Source: Alphaproteobacteria bacterium (GTDB taxonomy: Bacteria; Myxococcota_A; UBA796; CAJQPC01). Taken from it: a stretch of 64,000 bases of DNA. The position numbers and the translations under genes are program-made. The notes beneath the pieces are model-generated. The model made no database searches and had not been told where the DNA came from. It saw nothing but the letters and a program-made list of their open reading frames with translations. The DNA is taken from the NCBI GenBank assembly GCA_020632795.1, contig JACKEV010000010.1, forward strand, positions 496,001 through 560,000, in the 5' to 3' direction. Positions 42,919 to 51,265 of the stretch are shown piece by piece. How positions within the stretch are numbered: the stretch's first letter is position 1; every line of letters starts with the position of its first letter.

Positions 42919-43389
42919 ATGGCCGAGATCCCCGACGACGTGATGGACCGGATCCGTATCCTGACCGACCAGGGAAACGCTTGGATGGAAGACGAGGACT
43001 ACGATGGGGCCCTCGAGCAGTTCGAAGAGGCCCTGACGCTGGTCCCTGACCCGTGGACGGACTGGGAAGCGGCCACCTGGATCCTCACCGCCATCGGCGA
43101 TGCCTACTTCCTCTCAGGCGGCTACCAGGAAGCCTGGGAGGCCTTCAACGACGCCGTCGACTGTCCAGGTGGAAAGGAGAATCCCTTCGTCCAGCTTCGG
43201 CTCGGGCAGAGCGAATTCGAACTCGGCAACATGGACCTCGCCGCCAAGCACCTGGGCCTGGCCCACGGGTTGGACGGGGAGCGGGTGTTCGAAGACGAAG
43301 ATCCGAAGTACCTCGAGCTGGCGAAGCGTGGGCTCGCCAAGCCCGCCCAGGATGCCCCGCCGTCCAAGCCCTGGTGGAAGCTCTGGTAG
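42919..43389 (+). CDS. TPR-repeat protein
   Basis: 156 aa. Tandem tetratricopeptide helices: GNAWMEDEDYDGALEQFEEA, then WILTAIGDAYFLSGGYQEAW and QLRLGQSEFELGNMDLAAKH, ending with FEDEDPKYLELAKRG. This closely resembles small cytoplasmic TPR proteins often found beside polymorphic toxins in Gammaproteobacteria and Myxococcota. No toxin gene is adjacent here. Six nt separate it from the next gene, and the two form a small operon that is slightly more AT-rich than its surroundings. Confidence 0.8.
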   Translation: MAEIPDDVMDRIRILTDQGNAWMEDEDYDGALEQFEEALTLVPDPWTDWEAATWILTAIGDAYFLSGGYQEAWEAFNDAVDCPGGKENPFVQLRLGQSEFELGNMDLAAKHLGLAHGLDGERVFEDEDPKYLELAKRGLAKPAQDAPPSKPWWKLW

Positions 43390-43395
43390 GCCGAC

Positions 43396-43932
43396 ATGTC
43401 CACGCCCCCATCCCGATCACAGCTCCGAGACAGGGTGCCCACCCTCATCCGCGGCGTCCACGCCAAGCGACCGTTCCGAGCCTTCCTGGCCTTGATCCTC
43501 CTCCCCGTCGGCCCGACCTTCTTGTGGGTGGCGCTCGGCACGAGCTCTCCCGTCCCGGAGGGCACCAGCATGCTGGTTCCGCTGCTGATCGGGGCGGGCT
43601 GTAGCGCCTGGGGCGCATTCGAGGCCTGGGCCGCGTTCCGGCCCACGCTTCGCCAGCCGGGGCTGAGGGCCCTCCTTGAACGGCCGGAGTCCATCGTGTG
43701 GTTCTACGCCCTTCGAGCCAAATCGGGGAACTTCATCCGTGTGCATCTGGACAACCACAAGGTCCACGATATGCCCCTTTGGCGACGAAGAGACTCGGAG
43801 GCCGCGCTGACCGAGCTACGCGCGCTGCTCCCGCACGCCACGGAAGGCTACAGCCTCGAACGGCTCACGGGATACCAACGCTCGCCTGGCGACCTGCGAC
43901 GCTCCCCGCACCCCCACGTTCCGCCCACCTGA
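43396..43932 (+). CDS. Unknown two-helix membrane protein
   Basis: 178 aa. Two membrane helices (FLALILLPVGPTFLWVAL and MLVPLLIGAGCSAWGAFEAW) are followed by a cytoplasmic-type domain of about 100 residues (RPESIVWFYALRAKSGN, VRVHL-like IRVHLDNHKVHDMPLW, ALTELRALLPHATEGY). I do not recognise the family. The FYALRAKSG…HLDNHK pattern resembles small membrane proteins that accompany TPR proteins, and the six-nt spacing from the TPR gene suggests a functional pair. Confidence 0.62.
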   Translation: MSTPPSRSQLRDRVPTLIRGVHAKRPFRAFLALILLPVGPTFLWVALGTSSPVPEGTSMLVPLLIGAGCSAWGAFEAWAAFRPTLRQPGLRALLERPESIVWFYALRAKSGNFIRVHLDNHKVHDMPLWRRRDSEAALTELRALLPHATEGYSLERLTGYQRSPGDLRRSPHPHVPPT

Positions 43933-43985
43933 AACCTCGACGCGATTCCGCGCACGTGAGGCCACCCCGAGGAGCAGAGGCGACC

Positions 43986-44735
43986 ATGACCCCCCTTGCC
44001 GCCCTCCTCGACCTCCTCGCACCCCAGGTCCCCCAGGCCCCGGGCAGCGCCGCATCCACCCGCCGCGCCCTCGCCGCCGTCGGTCCCCTCCCCCCGCGCC
44101 CACGGCTCGCTGACCTCGGCTGCGGTCAGGGGGCGAGCGCCCTCGTCCTCGCGGGGGACACCGGCGGCGAGGTGCTGGCCCTCGACGCCCTCCCCGAGAT
44201 GGTCCACGCCACGCAATCCCGGGCCGAGGCCGCCGGGCTCAAGACCCTCCGCGCCGTGGTCGGCGACATGGCCGCCCCGCCCATCCCGCCGGGATCCCTC
44301 GACCTGCTGTGGAGCGAGGGCGCGGCCTACGCCATCGGCTTCGAACACGCCCTCGAGGTGTGGCGCCCCCTGCTCAAGCCCGGGGGCGCCATCGCCCTCA
44401 CCGAGCTGTGCTGGCGGGTGTCCGAGCCGCCCCCCCAGGCCGCCGCGTTCTGGAGCGCCGCCTACCCGGCCATGCAGCACGCCGACGCCTGCCAGCGCGC
44501 CTTCGAGGCCGCGGGCTTCCGCCTGCTGGACCGCTTCTTCCTGCCGGAGGAGGACTGGGCCGCCTACTACACCCCTATCGCCACCCGGCTGCCCGCCTTC
44601 CGCGACACCCACGCCGATGATCCCGTCGCCATCGGCGTCGCGGACGAGATGGCTGCGGAGATCGAGGCCTGGCGCTGCGACGGAGAAGCCTGGGGCTACC
44701 TCTTCCTCATCGGCCGCCGGGCGGACCGCCCGTGA
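43986..44735 (+). CDS. Class I SAM-dependent methyltransferase
   Basis: 249 aa from ATG 43986. Motif I is LADLGCGQGAS (about residue 40), with the acidic end of beta-2 in VLALDALPEMV, motif post-II VVGDMAAPP and a post-motif LLKPGGAIALTELCW. Methyltransferase_11/25 type with a WxxxY-rich C-terminus. It has no membrane segment. Substrate unknown. It overlaps the VOC-family gene as GTGA. Confidence 0.87.
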   Translation: MTPLAALLDLLAPQVPQAPGSAASTRRALAAVGPLPPRPRLADLGCGQGASALVLAGDTGGEVLALDALPEMVHATQSRAEAAGLKTLRAVVGDMAAPPIPPGSLDLLWSEGAAYAIGFEHALEVWRPLLKPGGAIALTELCWRVSEPPPQAAAFWSAAYPAMQHADACQRAFEAAGFRLLDRFFLPEEDWAAYYTPIATRLPAFRDTHADDPVAIGVADEMAAEIEAWRCDGEAWGYLFLIGRRADRP

Positions 44736-45130
44736 CGCAGCTCGACCTCGTCGCCCTCGTCGTTGACGACTACGACCCCGCCGTCGCCTTCTTCACCGAG
44801 GTGCTCGGCTTCGAACTGGCCGAGGACAGCCCCGCGCTGACCAACGACGGGCGGCCCAAGCGCTGGGTGGTGGTCCGACCGCCCGGCGGCGGCACGGGGC
44901 TGCTGCTCGCCCGCGCCGACGGGCCCCGCCAGCGGCGCGCCGTCGGCGACCAGTGCGCCGGGCGGGTCGGCTTCTTCCTGCGGGTCGAGGACTTCGACGC
45001 CGCGCTGGCCCGCCTGCAGGCCGCCGGGGTCGAGCTGCTCACCGAGCCTCGGGACGAGCCCTACGGCCGCGTCGTCGTGTTCCGGGACATCGCCGGCAAC
45101 AAGTGGGACCTGCTGGGCCCGCTGCGCTGA
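44732..45130 (+). CDS. VOC-superfamily (glyoxalase/bleomycin-resistance-like) protein
   Basis: 132 aa from GTG 44732, overlapping the upstream stop. Paired beta-alpha-beta-beta-beta modules: LDLVALVVDDYDPAVAFFTE, LGFELAEDSP, then GFFLRVEDFDAALARLQAAG and VVVFRDIAGNKWDLLGP. Typical length of single-chain VOC proteins, which bind a metal and small ligands. A catalytic role (isomerase, dioxygenase or resistance) cannot be assigned. Confidence 0.87.
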   Translation: MTQLDLVALVVDDYDPAVAFFTEVLGFELAEDSPALTNDGRPKRWVVVRPPGGGTGLLLARADGPRQRRAVGDQCAGRVGFFLRVEDFDAALARLQAAGVELLTEPRDEPYGRVVVFRDIAGNKWDLLGPLR

Positions 45131-45203
45131 GCGGCGGACCGTCAGCCCACCGATCAGCGACCGACCGACGTCGATCGCGACGGAGACCCGATCGGCGCCA
45201 CGC

Positions 45204-45218
45204 CCCCCTGAGCGGGGG
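45204..45218 (+). terminator. GC-rich hairpin after the VOC gene
   Basis: CCCCC-TGAGC-GGGGG stem-loop 74 nt downstream of the VOC stop and 20 nt before the sigma-54-like element. No T-run, so termination is uncertain. Confidence 0.35.
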
Positions 45219-45237
45219 CTGGCCCGCGCCACGCCCA

Positions 45238-45254
45238 TTGGCATGACTCGTGCT
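45238..45254 (+). promoter_or_regulatory. sigma-54-like promoter of the LamG-HhH gene
   Basis: ATTGGCATGACTCGTGCTT: GG at 45240-45241, 10 nt, GC at 45252-45253, close to TGGCAY-N5-TTGC. The predicted start near 45265 gives a 67-nt leader. No TTCGC palindrome pair lies upstream, so a different enhancer-binding protein from the copper regulator would be needed; a GATCG-rich stretch at 45150-45195 could hold its sites. Confidence 0.62.
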
Positions 45255-45331
45255 TTGGCACCAGACGACTCTGCGACGCCCTGCACAGACCAGAGCGCCG
45301 CAGAGCGTCACCCCACCCACAGGAGAAGATC

Positions 45332-46243
45332 ATGTCCGGAACCCACCTCCGCGCCGCCGTCACCCTCGATGGCGTCGACGACTTCGTCGGCAGCATCTCC
45401 ACCGCCGCGCTGCCCACCGGCGACCAGCCCCACAGCATGTTCTGCTGGATGAAGACCCCCTCCAGCGCACGCGAGACCATCTTCAGCTACGGTCTGATCG
45501 GCGCCCGCCGGGCGGCCTCCCTCAACGTCAACCAGACCGTCCCCAGCCACTTCCAGCCCGACTTCTACAGCGAGTTCCCCGACTCCGGGTGCGCGGTGAA
45601 CGACGGCCGGTGGCGACACGTCGGCTACAGCTACCACGGCGGTGGATCCATCACGATCTACGTGGACGGCGAGGCCATCGACCGTCGCCTCAGCGCCCCC
45701 GTCGCGATCGGCGCCGGGGGGGCCGGCGAGATCGGCCGCTTTGTGTTTGATGCAGCGCACTACTTCGCCGGCTCCATCGCCGAGCTGTCCGTGTGGAGTC
45801 GCGCCCTGCAGACGGACGAGGTGGCCGGGGTCAAGGACCACATGCTGTCCGGGAGCGAGGAGGACCTCGCCGGCTACTGGCCCCTGAACGGCGACGCCGA
45901 CGACTGGTCCGGCAACGGCGGAGACGGGACCGTCTACGGCGGAACCTTCCAGCAGGAGGACATGAGCTTCCTGGCTCCCCCCGAGCCCGAGGACCTCACC
46001 CGGATCGAGGGCGTCGGCCCCAAGATCGCCGCCCTGCTGAAGGACGCGGGCCTCACCACGTACCGTCTCCTGTCTATCGCCACCGTGGCCCGACTCAACG
46101 AGATCCTCGACCAGGCCGGGCGCCGCTACGCCACCGCCGATCCCACCACCTGGGCCGAGCAGGCCAGCCTGGCCGCCGCCGGCCGCTGGGATGAGCTGGA
46201 CACCCTCCAGGAGGACCTCAAGGGCGGCCGCCGGGTGAGCTGA
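45332..46243 (+). CDS. LamG-like plus helix-hairpin-helix protein
   Basis: 303 aa, AGGAGA before ATG 45332. Residues 5-190 form a concanavalin-like LamG_3 sandwich: VTLDGVDDFVGSI, FCWMKTPSS, WRHVGYSYHGGGSITIYVDG, GSIAELSVWSRALQ and GYWPLNGDADDWSGNG are diagnostic. Residues about 215-300 hold a helix-hairpin-helix region (LTRIEGVGPKIAALLKDAGL, then a helical tail) as in DUF4332/HhH domains that bind nucleic acid. There is no signal peptide, so an intracellular LamG is odd. It probably forms an operon with the 46285 gene under the sigma-54-like promoter. Confidence 0.8.
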   Translation: MSGTHLRAAVTLDGVDDFVGSISTAALPTGDQPHSMFCWMKTPSSARETIFSYGLIGARRAASLNVNQTVPSHFQPDFYSEFPDSGCAVNDGRWRHVGYSYHGGGSITIYVDGEAIDRRLSAPVAIGAGGAGEIGRFVFDAAHYFAGSIAELSVWSRALQTDEVAGVKDHMLSGSEEDLAGYWPLNGDADDWSGNGGDGTVYGGTFQQEDMSFLAPPEPEDLTRIEGVGPKIAALLKDAGLTTYRLLSIATVARLNEILDQAGRRYATADPTTWAEQASLAAAGRWDELDTLQEDLKGGRRVS

Positions 46244-46284
46244 GCGCTCCCCCGAATTCAACACAGATCATCTACGGAGAGATC

Positions 46285-46989
46285 ATGGACCGTGATCGCA
46301 ACCAAATCTCCCGCGAAGCGCACGAGCTGAACTACGTGCTCCGCAAGTGGGGGAAGCGACAGACCGAGGCCAACCGAGCCCGGCTCGTCCAGGCGCTGGA
46401 CGCGCTGCGCGCGGACGCAGACACCCCACACAATCGACAGGGCTTCTACGACTTCGCCGAGCGCACCGGGCTCAAAGCCGAGCTGGAGGACATGGGGAGC
46501 GGGGACGCGCGGCCCGCCCGGACCATCGCCGACGTGCTCGCCGAACACGGCGTACCCGACCTCCCGGTGCCCATCACACCAGAGGAGATCGGCGCGATGA
46601 GCGGCGACGAGGTGCGTGTCCCGTTCCTGGAGGCCCTCGACGGCGCGCTGACCGAACTCATCCACAGCCGGGCGTTGACCGAGTCGCCGCTGTGGATTCT
46701 GTACGAGATGCCCGGCGACTACGGTCTGGGCACGCCCGTCGACGCGCAGCAGGCCAAAGCCCGGCTGCGGGAGCTGCTCAACACCTCGGGCTGCGCTCTG
46801 ACCCTGTTCACCGATCCGCAGAGCGGAGCCGACGCCTGGGCGGGGGTGGTTCCGCTTGAGGAGACCGGGGAGCGGCTGGGCACCTCCGACTACTGGATCT
46901 TCAAGCTGAAGCGCTCCCCCTTCACCGATGCCAACCTCGCGGCGGTCCACAAGCGGACCGGCGAGCGGCGCTGCTGGGGCTTCTCCTGA
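46285..46989 (+). CDS. Hypothetical protein downstream of LamG-HhH gene
   Basis: 234 aa with GGAGAG before ATG 46285, 41 nt after the LamG-HhH stop. I do not recognise it. The N-terminal 70 residues are helical and charged (REAHELNYVLRKWGKRQTEA), the middle has an acidic ITPEEIGAMSGDEV segment, and the C-terminus is mixed alpha/beta (LWILYEMPGDYGLG, CALTLFTDPQSGADAW, GTSDYWIFKLKRS). No signal peptide or membrane helix. From context it works with the LamG-HhH protein. Confidence 0.6.
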   Translation: MDRDRNQISREAHELNYVLRKWGKRQTEANRARLVQALDALRADADTPHNRQGFYDFAERTGLKAELEDMGSGDARPARTIADVLAEHGVPDLPVPITPEEIGAMSGDEVRVPFLEALDGALTELIHSRALTESPLWILYEMPGDYGLGTPVDAQQAKARLRELLNTSGCALTLFTDPQSGADAWAGVVPLEETGERLGTSDYWIFKLKRSPFTDANLAAVHKRTGERRCWGFS

Positions 46990-47045
46990 GCAGATCCGGG
47001 GCGTCCTGCGTTCACCGCAGGTCGCCCCGGTGCTATCTTCTCCCC

Positions 47046-48020
47046 GTGCTCCGCACCACCGCCGCCCTGCTGTTCGTCCTCGCCTGCTCCTGCGGGCAGG
47101 TCCGCCACCTGCGCACCGACGACGGGCTGCGGCGGGACTACCGGGTCCACACCCCGGCGGGCTGGGACGGTGAAAGCGCCCTGCCCGTGGTGCTCGTCTT
47201 CCACGGGGGCGGCGGCAACGCCGAGGGCACCCAGGTGAACGTGGGCATGGACGCGGCCGCCGACGCCCACGGCTTCCTGGCGGTCTATCCCGACGGCGTC
47301 GGCCAGAAGGTGCTGGGCACCGAGCTGAACACCTGGAACGGGGAGTACTGCTGCGGCGTGGCCCAGGAGCAGGGCGTCGATGACGTGGCCTACGTGGACC
47401 AGCTCCTGGACGCCCTCGCCGCGCGCTATCCCATCGACCCGGCGCGGGTCTTCGCCACCGGCATCTCCAACGGGGGCATCATGTCCCACATGCTGGCCTG
47501 CAACCTGCCGGAGCGCATCGCCGCCATCGCCCCCATCGCCTCCCCCGGGCCCCCGCCCTCCTGCGCCGCCGACACCCCGGTGGCTGTGCAGATCATCCAC
47601 GGCACCGACGACCCGTGCGCCCTCTACGACGGCGGCGATGAATGCGGCGGCTGCTGGAGCCGCGTGATCGAGCAGGTCACCGGCCGGGAGGTCGAGGACA
47701 CCGACCTCTTCCCCTGCGCCTCGGTCCCGGATCAGGTCGCCCTGTGGCGCGTGGCCAACGGCTGCACCGAGGAGAGCGCGGTCACCTATCAACAAGGCGC
47801 GGCCACCTGCGTCCAGTACAGCGACTGCGCCAGCGGCCGGCCGGTCAGCCTGTGCAGCATCGAGGGCGGCGGCCACAGCTGGCCGGGCACCGACCTGGCC
47901 TGCGACCCGGAGACCGAATGGTGCACCGCCTACGCCGACGTCACCGGATCGATCTCCCAGGATCTCGACGCCAACGAGATCATGTGGGCCTTCTTCTCCG
48001 AGAACCCGATGCCGGAGTGA
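47046..48020 (+). CDS. PHB-depolymerase/feruloyl-esterase-like (LpqC) lipoprotein
   Basis: 324 aa from GTG 47046 with a lipobox-like FVLACSC. An alpha/beta-hydrolase of the LpqC/Esterase_PHB family: LVFHGGGGNAEG oxyanion region, nucleophile GISNGG (Ser), acid IIHGTDDPC, and catalytic His in EGGGHSWPG. It is Cys-rich (CCGV, CGGC, CASV, CVQYSDC), compatible with disulfides in an exported enzyme. Predicted to hydrolyse polyester or feruloyl-type esters outside the cytoplasm. GTGA overlap with the next gene. Confidence 0.88.
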   Translation: MLRTTAALLFVLACSCGQVRHLRTDDGLRRDYRVHTPAGWDGESALPVVLVFHGGGGNAEGTQVNVGMDAAADAHGFLAVYPDGVGQKVLGTELNTWNGEYCCGVAQEQGVDDVAYVDQLLDALAARYPIDPARVFATGISNGGIMSHMLACNLPERIAAIAPIASPGPPPSCAADTPVAVQIIHGTDDPCALYDGGDECGGCWSRVIEQVTGREVEDTDLFPCASVPDQVALWRVANGCTEESAVTYQQGAATCVQYSDCASGRPVSLCSIEGGGHSWPGTDLACDPETEWCTAYADVTGSISQDLDANEIMWAFFSENPMPE

Positions 48021-48685
48021 TCGTGGAGCGCGTCCGGTCCACCTGGCGCCGCCGCGTGGCGGCCGAGTACCGCTCAGCGGCCATCACCGCCGAGCTGCTG
48101 CACTGGCTCATCGCCCTGGCGGTCAGCCCCGACACCCTGGACCGCTGCCACCGCGTCGTCGCCGACGAGTTGGCCCATGCCGAGCTGAGCCGGGCGGTCT
48201 ACCTGGCCGCCGACGGCGACCCGGCGGCCATCCCCATCCAGCGCGGCGCCCTGCGCCTGCCCCACGCCCCCGGCCAACCGCTGGAGCTGCGCGCCCTGGC
48301 CGTGGCCGCGGACGTGTTCTGCTGCGGGGAGACCGTGGCGGTGCCCCTGTTCCTGGCCTTGCGCGGCGAGGACGGCGAGGTCACCCAGGCCGACGCCCGC
48401 GCCGCGCTGGACCGGATCGTACGGGATGAGGCCACCCACCGGGCCTTCGGCTGGACGCTGCTCGACGAGCTGCTGGAGCGCCTGGGGGAGGGCGGCCGGG
48501 TGTGGCTCGCCCCCCAGATCCCAGGTTTCGTCCAGCGTATCTGTGAGGCCTACCGCGCGACCGAGGACCTCTGCACCGCCGAGCAGCGCGCCTGGGGGCT
48601 GATGGCGCCCGCGCGCTACAGCGCGATCACGGAGGTCTGCGTCGCGGAGGTCATCCGGCCGAGGTTCGCGGCGCGGGGGCTCTGA
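48017..48685 (+). CDS. Ferritin-like superfamily protein
   Basis: 222 aa from GTG 48017 (coupled, GTGA); GTG 48023 is an alternative. A four-helix-bundle diiron pattern is visible: AAITAELLHW, VVADELAHAELSR (ExxH), CCGETVAVP and IVRDEATHRAFGW (ExxH). The spacing fits the ferritin-like/AurF-like fold. Predicted cytoplasmic diiron oxygenase or oxidase; substrate unknown. Its 3' end overlaps the convergent ABA4-like gene by 35 nt. Confidence 0.72.
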   Translation: MIVERVRSTWRRRVAAEYRSAAITAELLHWLIALAVSPDTLDRCHRVVADELAHAELSRAVYLAADGDPAAIPIQRGALRLPHAPGQPLELRALAVAADVFCCGETVAVPLFLALRGEDGEVTQADARAALDRIVRDEATHRAFGWTLLDELLERLGEGGRVWLAPQIPGFVQRICEAYRATEDLCTAEQRAWGLMAPARYSAITEVCVAEVIRPRFAARGL

Positions 48686-49118
48686 GGGCGAGCAGCCCCC
48701 GAAGGGCGAACCAGACCACCAGGCCGGACGGCCCGAGCATCCAGGTGAGCACCAGACAAGGCGCGGCCCACAGCCGGGAGACCCCGCGCGCGGCGGCGTC
48801 ACGGGCGATCCAGCCGCCCACGAACAGGTCGAAGGCCAGGTAGTGGACCCAGCCCAGCACCATGATCTCCGGGTGCTGGAACATCGCGATGACGTTGGCC
48901 AGCCCCGGCTCCCCGAAGGGCGACACCGCGCCGACCGCCAGCATCCCGATGTAGAGCACCCCCAGCGCCCCCGGCGCGAGCCCGGAGTGGATGAGCCGGT
49001 GCGTGACGGCGTGGGTGGGGGCCACGAGCAGCAGCCCCCACAGGGGCATCGTGGCGAAGGTGACGAGGTCGAAGAGGAATGAATACGACACAATGGCTCC
49101 AAGGAATACAAGACACAC
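48651..49118 (-). CDS. ABA4-like (DUF4281) membrane protein
   Basis: 155 aa with four hydrophobic helices. Family marks: TFATMPLWGLLLVAPTH, WVHYLAFDLFVGGWIARDA, then APCLVLTWMLGPSGLV with the terminal membrane helix. Plant ABA4 relatives act in carotenoid isomerisation, but bacterial members are uncharacterised. A GGGAGAG ribosome site lies upstream of ATG 49118. The end overlaps the convergent ferritin-like gene. Confidence 0.8.
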   Translation of the reverse strand: MCLVFLGAIVSYSFLFDLVTFATMPLWGLLLVAPTHAVTHRLIHSGLAPGALGVLYIGMLAVGAVSPFGEPGLANVIAMFQHPEIMVLGWVHYLAFDLFVGGWIARDAAARGVSRLWAAPCLVLTWMLGPSGLVVWFALRGLLALRAPAPRTSAG

Positions 49119-49275
49119 AGTCTCTCCCAGAATCGGGAGGACAGCGAACAGAGGGCTGCGTGATGCAGAGACCTACAGGAGCATCGTCTTCAATCGCTCG
49201 AACAGAGGGTGGATGACAGGCCGACACGCGCCTCGTGTGGCTCGCTTGAGGTCGGCGGTTTCAGGAACGCTCAGA

Positions 49276-49437
49276 GAGGGTCAACCCGAACAAGAAACCG
49301 AGCCCGGTTGACGAGACGCGAGTCCAGTGCTGTCGCTGCCCCGCAGGCATGGCCCGAGTCATTCCAAGGGGCTGTGACGGCGCTGGGCGAAGCGGATCGT
49401 CGACCGGGCGAAGCGTTTCTTGTTCGGGTTGACCCTC
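49276..49437 (+). ncRNA. Candidate structured RNA: 162-nt long hairpin
   Basis: The gene-free gap 49119-49536 contains arms of 23 nt pairing perfectly (49276-49298 with 49415-49437), a second stem (49302-49314 with 49397-49409) and a third (49324-49336 with 49374-49386), then 49338-49342 with 49368-49372 around a 25-nt loop. Four non-Watson-Crick pairs (309-402, 328-382, 331-379, 335-375, all +49000) are G-U only if the plus strand is transcribed; on the minus strand each is an A-C mismatch. This favours a folded plus-strand RNA over a DNA palindrome. A MITE-like insertion is the alternative. The rest of the gap shows nothing else. Confidence 0.5.
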
Positions 49438-49536
49438 AAAGGGCGTTGGTCATCGAAGCACCCGTGCGGCGCGCCGCGGGAGGCGACGCGTTGATAACAT
49501 AGAGGAATCTGTATCGTGTGTCAAGCGCCAGCGACC

Positions 49537-50286
49537 CTACCGCTTCACCTGCAGCTTCATCACCGACTTGCCCACCCCCACGGTGTCCCCGGAGCGCAGC
49601 CGCCCGATGCCCACCTTGCGCCCGTTGTGGAAGGTGCCGTTGGTGGAGCCCAGGTCGCGCAGGAAGATCATCTCCCGGCCGAAGACCTCGATGACCGCGT
49701 GGCGGCGGGAGACCTCGGGGTCGGAGAGGGGGACCTCGCCCATGCGGCGGCCGATGGTGACGTTGCCGCGGGTGAAGCGGAACACCTTGCCGGCGTCCTG
49801 GCCGGCGAGGACCTCGACCACCGCGTTGACCCCCGGGGGCAGCCGCAGGTCCTGGCCGATGACGTCGGCCGGGGTGCCGGTGCGCTCGCCCGAGCCGCGG
49901 ATCTCCACCAGCTCCTCGTCCAGCAGCCAGGCGATCTCGAGCTGGTTGGCCATGCCCCCGGGCTTGGTGCCGCTGTCGGAGGTCTCCTCGTCGGCGGCCT
50001 GGAAGAGCACCATGCGGGTGTTGCCGATGGCGACCTCGGCCCCGGGGCGCAGCGCCTGCTCCCGGACCAGCCGCCCGTCGACCAGCGTGCCGTTGGTGGA
50101 GCCCAGGTCGCGGATGGACCACTCGCCGTTGCGGCAGGTGATCCGGGCGTGCTTGCCGGAGACCATGGGGTCGTCCAGGACGAGGTCGCCCTGGTTGCGC
50201 CCGACGATGAGCACGCCGTCGTCGGGCAGCGGGACGTTCAGGCCCTGCTTGGCGCCCTCGACGATCTTGAAGAAAGCCCGGGTCAT
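49537..50286 (-). CDS. Double FHA-domain protein
   Basis: 249 aa; ATG 50286 overlaps the HMG-CoA lyase stop. Two forkhead-associated domains: residues 5-90 (VGRNQGDLVL, VSGKHARI, DLGSTNGTLVDG) and 155-245 (IGRRMGEVPLSD, VSRRHAVI, DLGSTNGTFHNG), each with the conserved GR, SxxH and NG phosphothreonine-binding residues. A short helical/acidic linker joins them. No membrane segment. Likely a phospho-dependent scaffold for Ser/Thr kinases such as that at 34076. Confidence 0.93.
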   Translation of the reverse strand: MTRAFFKIVEGAKQGLNVPLPDDGVLIVGRNQGDLVLDDPMVSGKHARITCRNGEWSIRDLGSTNGTLVDGRLVREQALRPGAEVAIGNTRMVLFQAADEETSDSGTKPGGMANQLEIAWLLDEELVEIRGSGERTGTPADVIGQDLRLPPGVNAVVEVLAGQDAGKVFRFTRGNVTIGRRMGEVPLSDPEVSRRHAVIEVFGREMIFLRDLGSTNGTFHNGRKVGIGRLRSGDTVGVGKSVMKLQVKR

Positions 50287-51203
50287 GCGGTGCGGGCACC
50301 CCGGCGATCGAGGGAGCCGCGGTAGTACTGGTGGTAGCGGCCCGGCAGCTTGCGGCCCAGGGCGTCCTCGATGAACAGGCCGGCCTCGCAGACCGCGTCC
50401 AGGTCCAGCCCGGTCTCGTAGCCCATGCCGTGGAGCATGTAGACGAGGTCCTCGGTGGCCGCGTTGCCCGCTGCGCCCGGCGCATAGGGGCAGCCCCCCA
50501 GCCCGGAGACCGAGGCGTCGAAGGTGCGGATGCCCGCCTGGAGCCCGGCCAGGATGTTGGCCAGCGCCGTGCCCCGGGTGTCGTGCATGTGCAGGGTCAG
50601 CCGATCCAGCGGGATGCCCGCGCCCTGCAGGCGCTCCAGAACGTCGAACACCTGCTGGGGGTGGGCCATGCCGGTGGTGTCGCCCAGGGAGATGTGGTCC
50701 GCCCCGGCCGCGAGCAGCTCGCCCGCGAGGTGCACCGTGCGCTCGACGTCGACGTGGCCCTCGTAGGGGCAGCCGAACACCGTGGAGATGTAGCTGCGCA
50801 CCCGCATGCCCTCGGCCACGGCCGTGGCGATGACCTCGCGCAGGCCGGCCAGGGACTCGCGGGTGGTGCGGTTGACGTTCTTGAGGTTGTGGGTCTCGGA
50901 GGCCGACATGAAGGTGGCCACCGCGTGCATGCCCGCGTCGAGGGCGCGCTCCAGGCCCCGGCGGTTGGGGACCAGGGCCCAGAAGGTGACGCCGGTGTCC
51001 CGGGGCAGCCGGGCCACGACGTCCGAGGCGTCGGCGAGCTGGGGGATCCAGCGAGGCCGGACGAAGGAGCTGACCTCGATGTCCGTGTAGCCCGCCGCGA
51101 TCAGCCGCTCGATGAAGGCCACCTTCATCTCGGTGGGCACCACCTCGTGCTCGTTCTGCAGCCCGTCCCGGGGGGCCACCTCGTAGACGTTGACTCGGTC
51201 CAA
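50283..51203 (-). CDS. mvaB: Hydroxymethylglutaryl-CoA lyase
   Basis: 306 aa from TTG 51203, with AGGAG seven nt upstream. DRE-TIM-like barrel: EVAPRDGLQNE with the catalytic RDG, SSFVRPRWIPQLADA, and the signature GLGGCPYAPGAAGNAATEDLVYML with the active-site Cys. HMG-CoA is cleaved to acetoacetate and acetyl-CoA, the last step of leucine degradation. Other leucine-degradation genes are not in the window. A TAGAAT -10-like box lies about 30 nt before the start. Confidence 0.94.
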   Translation of the reverse strand: MDRVNVYEVAPRDGLQNEHEVVPTEMKVAFIERLIAAGYTDIEVSSFVRPRWIPQLADASDVVARLPRDTGVTFWALVPNRRGLERALDAGMHAVATFMSASETHNLKNVNRTTRESLAGLREVIATAVAEGMRVRSYISTVFGCPYEGHVDVERTVHLAGELLAAGADHISLGDTTGMAHPQQVFDVLERLQGAGIPLDRLTLHMHDTRGTALANILAGLQAGIRTFDASVSGLGGCPYAPGAAGNAATEDLVYMLHGMGYETGLDLDAVCEAGLFIEDALGRKLPGRYHQYYRGSLDRRGARTA

Positions 51204-51265
51204 GGGGTCTCCTGGCGTCGCTTCTTCTCTATTCTACAATATGCACGAGCGGCGCGGACGTCACA

